A DNA stretch of 8,318 nucleotides from Paracoccaceae bacterium (GTDB taxonomy: Bacteria; Pseudomonadota; Alphaproteobacteria; Rhodobacterales; Rhodobacteraceae), in assembly GCA_007121055.1 (NCBI GenBank), contig SKMM01000179.1, positions 1 to 8,318 of the forward strand, given 5' to 3'. The notes under the pieces were generated by a model. It had not been told where the DNA came from and searched no databases. It saw only the letters and a program-made list of their open reading frames with translations. The translations under genes were made by a program, and so were the position numbers. Position 1 is the first letter of the stretch. Every line of letters begins with the position of its first letter. This document shows positions 5,769 through 8,318 of this stretch, one piece after another.

Positions 5769-7310
5769 ATGCCGGATACCCTGAAGGCCCTGCTGGCCGC
5801 CCATCCCGCCGACGCGCCCGCCCTGGGCGCCCCCGACCGCCCCTGGCTCAGCCACGGGGGCCTGCGCGACCTCGCGGACCGCACGGCCACCAGCCTGCAC
5901 GGGGCCGGCGTCGGACGGGCTGACCGGGTCGCCATCGTGCTGCCCAACGGGCCCGAGATGGCCGCAGCCTTCGTGACGGTCGCCCAGTCCGCCGTCACCG
6001 CCCCGCTCAACCCGGCCTACCGGGTGGACGAGTTCGACTTCTACCTCGAGGACCTGAAGGCCAAGGCCATCATCCTGCCCGCGGGCTACGACGGCCCCGC
6101 GCTGGAAGCCGCCCAGCGCCACAACCTCGTCATCCTGCGCCTCAGCTTCGACCCCGCCGCCCCGGCCGGCGATTTCACGCTCAAGGCCGAGGGCACCACC
6201 GGCGCCACGCCCGACACCGCCCCGGCGGGCGCGGATGACATCGCGCTGATCCTCCACACCTCCGGCACCACCTCGCGCCCCAAGATCGTGCCGCTCCTGC
6301 AGCGCAACGTGGCGGCCTCGGCCGGCCACATCGCCAAGGCGCTGGCGCTGACCCCGCAGGACCGCTGCCTGAACGTCATGCCGCTCTTCCACATCCACGG
6401 GCTGCTGGCGGCGATCTCCTCCAGCCTCTCGGCCGGCGCCTCCATCTGGTGCGCCTCCGGCTTCGACGCGCTGAAGTTCTTCGGCTGGCTCGATACGGCG
6501 AAACCGACTTGGTACACCGCCGTGCCGACCATGCATCAGGCGATCCTGTCGCGCGCCTCGCGCAATGCCGAGATCCTCGGCCGCACCAACCTGCGCCTGA
6601 TCCGCTCCTCCTCGGCCTCGCTGCCGCCGCAGGTCATGGTCGCGCTGGCGGAAACCTTCAACGCGCCCGTCATCGAGAGCTACGGCATGACCGAGGCCTC
6701 CCACCAGATGGCCTCCAACCCGCTGCCGCCCCGCGCGCAGAAACCCGGCTCGGTCGGCGTCGCGGCGGGCCCCGAGGTCCGCGTCGCGCACGAGACCGAA
6801 GACCACCTCCTGCCCATGGACGCCACCGGCGAGGTCGTCATCTCCGGCCCCAACGTCACCCCGGGCTATGAGGGCAACCCCGACGCCAACCGCAAGAGCT
6901 TCTTCGAGGCCGACGGCAAGCGCTGGTTCCGCACCGGCGACCAGGGGGCGTTCGACGCCGAGGGCTATCTGAACCTCACCGGCCGCCTGAAGGAGATCAT
7001 CAACCGCGGCGGCGAAAAGGTCAGCCCGCTCGAGGTCGACGCCGTCCTCATGGACCACCCCGCCGTGGCCCAGGTCGTCACCTTCGCCATCCCCCACCCG
7101 AAACTCGGGGAAGAAGTCGGCGCCGCGGTCGTCCTGCGCGAGGGCCACGAGGCGACCGACCGCGAGATCCGCGACTTCGCCGCCGGCCGGCTCGCGGACT
7201 TCAAGGTCCCCCGCAAGGTCGTCCTCCTCGACGAGATCCCCAAGGGCGCCACCGGCAAGCTCCAGCGCATCGGGCTCGCCGAGAAGCTCGGCCTGGTGGA
7301 GAAGGCGTGA
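5769..7310 (+). CDS. AMP-forming acyl-CoA ligase, oxalyl-CoA synthetase (AAE3/PCS60)-like
   Basis: This 513-residue cytoplasmic enzyme belongs to the ANL adenylating superfamily. It activates a carboxylic acid with ATP and transfers it to coenzyme A. Core motifs are intact: P-loop LHTSGTTSRPK (162-172), FHIHG (207-211), YGMTEA (305-310), RTGD (388-391), hinge GRLKEIINRGGEKVSP (405-420), and PKGATGK with catalytic Lys497. The segments NPAYRVDEFDFYL (81-93), RSSSASLPP (279-287) and TEASHQMASNPLP (308-320) resemble plant AAE3 and yeast Pcs60, the oxalyl-CoA synthetase group, more than fatty acyl or acetyl-CoA synthetases. The similarity is judged from memory of those proteins, not from a search. 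Short or dicarboxylic acids such as oxalate are therefore plausible substrates, though bacterial homologues of this group may act on others. Placement right after tctCBA suggests it activates the imported acid. Its stop codon is four bases before the next gene's start. Confidence 0.88.
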   Translation: MPDTLKALLAAHPADAPALGAPDRPWLSHGGLRDLADRTATSLHGAGVGRADRVAIVLPNGPEMAAAFVTVAQSAVTAPLNPAYRVDEFDFYLEDLKAKAIILPAGYDGPALEAAQRHNLVILRLSFDPAAPAGDFTLKAEGTTGATPDTAPAGADDIALILHTSGTTSRPKIVPLLQRNVAASAGHIAKALALTPQDRCLNVMPLFHIHGLLAAISSSLSAGASIWCASGFDALKFFGWLDTAKPTWYTAVPTMHQAILSRASRNAEILGRTNLRLIRSSSASLPPQVMVALAETFNAPVIESYGMTEASHQMASNPLPPRAQKPGSVGVAAGPEVRVAHETEDHLLPMDATGEVVISGPNVTPGYEGNPDANRKSFFEADGKRWFRTGDQGAFDAEGYLNLTGRLKEIINRGGEKVSPLEVDAVLMDHPAVAQVVTFAIPHPKLGEEVGAAVVLREGHEATDREIRDFAAGRLADFKVPRKVVLLDEIPKGATGKLQRIGLAEKLGLVEKA

Positions 7311-7314
7311 CCCC

Positions 7315-8292
7315 ATGAAGATCTGCATTTTCGGCGCCGGCGCCATCGGCGGCTACATGGGCGCGAAACTCGCCAAGGCCGGCGCCGACGTCAGCCTCGT
7401 CGCCCGCGGCCCCCACCTTGCCGCCATGCGCGACAAGGGCCTGACCCTGATCGAGGAGGACGGCACCTTCACCGTCCCCGTCACCGCCTCCGAAGACCCC
7501 GCCGAGCTCGGGCCGCAGGATTACGTCATCGTCACCCTCAAGGCCCACTCCGTCCCCCCCGTGGTGGACAGGATGCAGCCCCTGATCGGGGACGACACCA
7601 CCATCGTCTCCGGCGTCAACGGCGTGCCCTGGTGGTATTTCTACGGCCTCGACGGCCCGCTCGCGAACACCCGCCTCGAAAGCGTCGACCCCGGCGCAAA
7701 ACAGTGGGACGGCCTCAAGCCCGAGCGCGTGCTGGGCTGCGTCGTCTACCCCGCCGCCGAGGTCCCTGAGCCCGGCACCGTCCGCCACATCGAGGGCAAC
7801 CGCTTCTCCCTCGGCGAGCCCACCGGCGAGAAGTCCGAGCGCGCCAAACGCCTCTCCGAAGCGCTCAACTCGGTCGGCCTCAAGGCCCCCGTCCGCCCCC
7901 GCATCCGCGACGAGATCTGGGTGAAACTCTGGGGCAACCTCTCCTTCAACCCCATCTCGGCCCTGACCCACGCCACCCTCGACGTGCTCTGCACCGACGA
8001 AGGCACCCGCAAGGTCGCCCGCGACATGATGGTGGAGGCCCAGACGATCGCGGAAAAACTCGGCGTGAAATTCCCCATCGACGTCGACCGCCGCATCGAC
8101 GGCGGTGCTGCCGTGGGCGCGCACCGCACCTCCATGCTGCAGGACCTCACCGCGGGCCGGCCCATGGAGATCGACGCGCTGGTGACCTCGGTGCAGGAGC
8201 TCGGCCGCCTGACCGAGATCCCCACCCCCACCATCGACACGGTGCTCGCCCTCATCCGCCTGCGCGCCCGCACCGCCGGCCTCTACGGCTGA
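7315..8292 (+). CDS. Ketopantoate reductase family oxidoreductase (PanE/ApbA)
   Basis: This 325-residue NADP-dependent enzyme has the 2-dehydropantoate 2-reductase fold. The Rossmann motif GAGAIG (7-12) begins the chain. Arg31 sits where PanE binds the NADPH phosphate, and Lys76 (VTLKA) and Asn102 match cofactor-site residues. In the C-terminal helical domain, Lys204, Asn208 and Asn212 in KLWGNLSFNP reproduce the spacing of E. coli Lys176, Asn180 and Asn184, and Ser273 and Glu285 match Ser244 and Glu256. The catalytic set is therefore complete. An NGVPWWYFYG segment (102-111) marks a subgroup unlike the E. coli enzyme, and many such paralogues lie outside pantothenate operons. No panB or panC is nearby, and the gene is four bases downstream of the ligase, with GGAGAAGG before the start. 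It may reduce or oxidise a 2-oxo/2-hydroxy acid of the imported compound's pathway; a true pantothenate role is the alternative. Confidence 0.87.
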   Translation: MKICIFGAGAIGGYMGAKLAKAGADVSLVARGPHLAAMRDKGLTLIEEDGTFTVPVTASEDPAELGPQDYVIVTLKAHSVPPVVDRMQPLIGDDTTIVSGVNGVPWWYFYGLDGPLANTRLESVDPGAKQWDGLKPERVLGCVVYPAAEVPEPGTVRHIEGNRFSLGEPTGEKSERAKRLSEALNSVGLKAPVRPRIRDEIWVKLWGNLSFNPISALTHATLDVLCTDEGTRKVARDMMVEAQTIAEKLGVKFPIDVDRRIDGGAAVGAHRTSMLQDLTAGRPMEIDALVTSVQELGRLTEIPTPTIDTVLALIRLRARTAGLYG

Positions 8293-8318
8293 GCGGCGGG
8301 CGCTCCGGCCCCCCGACC

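Noticed and set aside
3848..6010. Very long open frame on the minus strand (720 codons) opposite tctB, tctA and the ligase
   Set aside because: Its product is a low-complexity Gly/Ala/Arg/Glu/His/Asp-rich chain with no domain motif. It lies opposite clearly conserved genes and follows from high GC and third-position bias.
5727..7346. Minus-strand open frame of 539 codons opposite the ligase
   Set aside because: Repetitive Gly/Ala/Val/Asp composition and no motif, opposite an intact ligase with all core motifs.
7201..8124. Minus-strand open frame of 307 codons opposite the reductase
   Set aside because: Shadow of the reductase; the plus-strand frame has the full catalytic set of the ketopantoate reductase family.
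8293..8318. Terminator after the reductase gene
   Set aside because: Only 26 bases remain and they show no hairpin or T-tract, so whether the operon continues past the window cannot be decided.
1..8318. Mobile elements, CRISPR arrays, tRNA or rRNA genes, signs of recent transfer
   Set aside because: No spaced direct repeats, transposase or integrase motifs, cloverleaf or ribosomal sequence seen by eye. Base composition and codon style look uniform across all seven genes.

Overview
The window is very GC-rich with strong third-position G/C bias. All genes look like alphaproteobacterial chromosomal genes, most plausibly from a Rhodobacteraceae/Paracoccaceae-type organism. That placement is an inference from base composition and protein style, not a database result. 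Seven complete protein-coding genes fill it almost end to end. I see no rRNA, tRNA, CRISPR array, insertion sequence or phage gene.

Layout: (1) 115-1407 (+) is a membrane-anchored or exported peptidase family M19 (renal dipeptidase-type) metallopeptidase with all expected metal ligands. (2) 1439-2263 (-) is a tandem-domain universal stress protein converging on the peptidase gene across about 31 bases. (3) 2264-2531 is a divergent regulatory region of 268 bases. It holds an AT-richer patch, a perfect GCAAC-N3-GTTGC dyad and a weak promoter candidate facing the next operon. (4) 2532-8292 (+) is a colinear block of five genes: a tripartite tricarboxylate transporter (TTT) with binding protein TctC, small membrane subunit TctB and large membrane subunit TctA; an AMP-forming acyl-CoA ligase most like the oxalyl-CoA synthetase AAE3/PCS60 group; and a ketopantoate reductase-family (PanE/ApbA) NADP oxidoreductase.

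The five-gene block reads as a carboxylate uptake and activation module. A periplasmic binding protein captures an organic acid, TctAB imports it, the ligase can form its CoA thioester, and the reductase handles a 2-oxo acid or related compound. Gaps are short (12, 49 and 4 bases), except for 176 bases between tctC and tctB. That gap carries mutually exclusive GC hairpins and may lower expression of the membrane subunits relative to the binding protein. The transported substrate cannot be read from the sequence. Oxalate is one testable idea from the ligase family, but neither formyl-CoA transferase nor oxalyl-CoA decarboxylase is in the window.

This is mostly a well-formed metabolic region. 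I see no strong evidence for a wholly new system. The most interesting points are the unusual TTT + ligase + reductase grouping, the operator-like dyad, and the altered nucleotide-binding motif of the stress protein.
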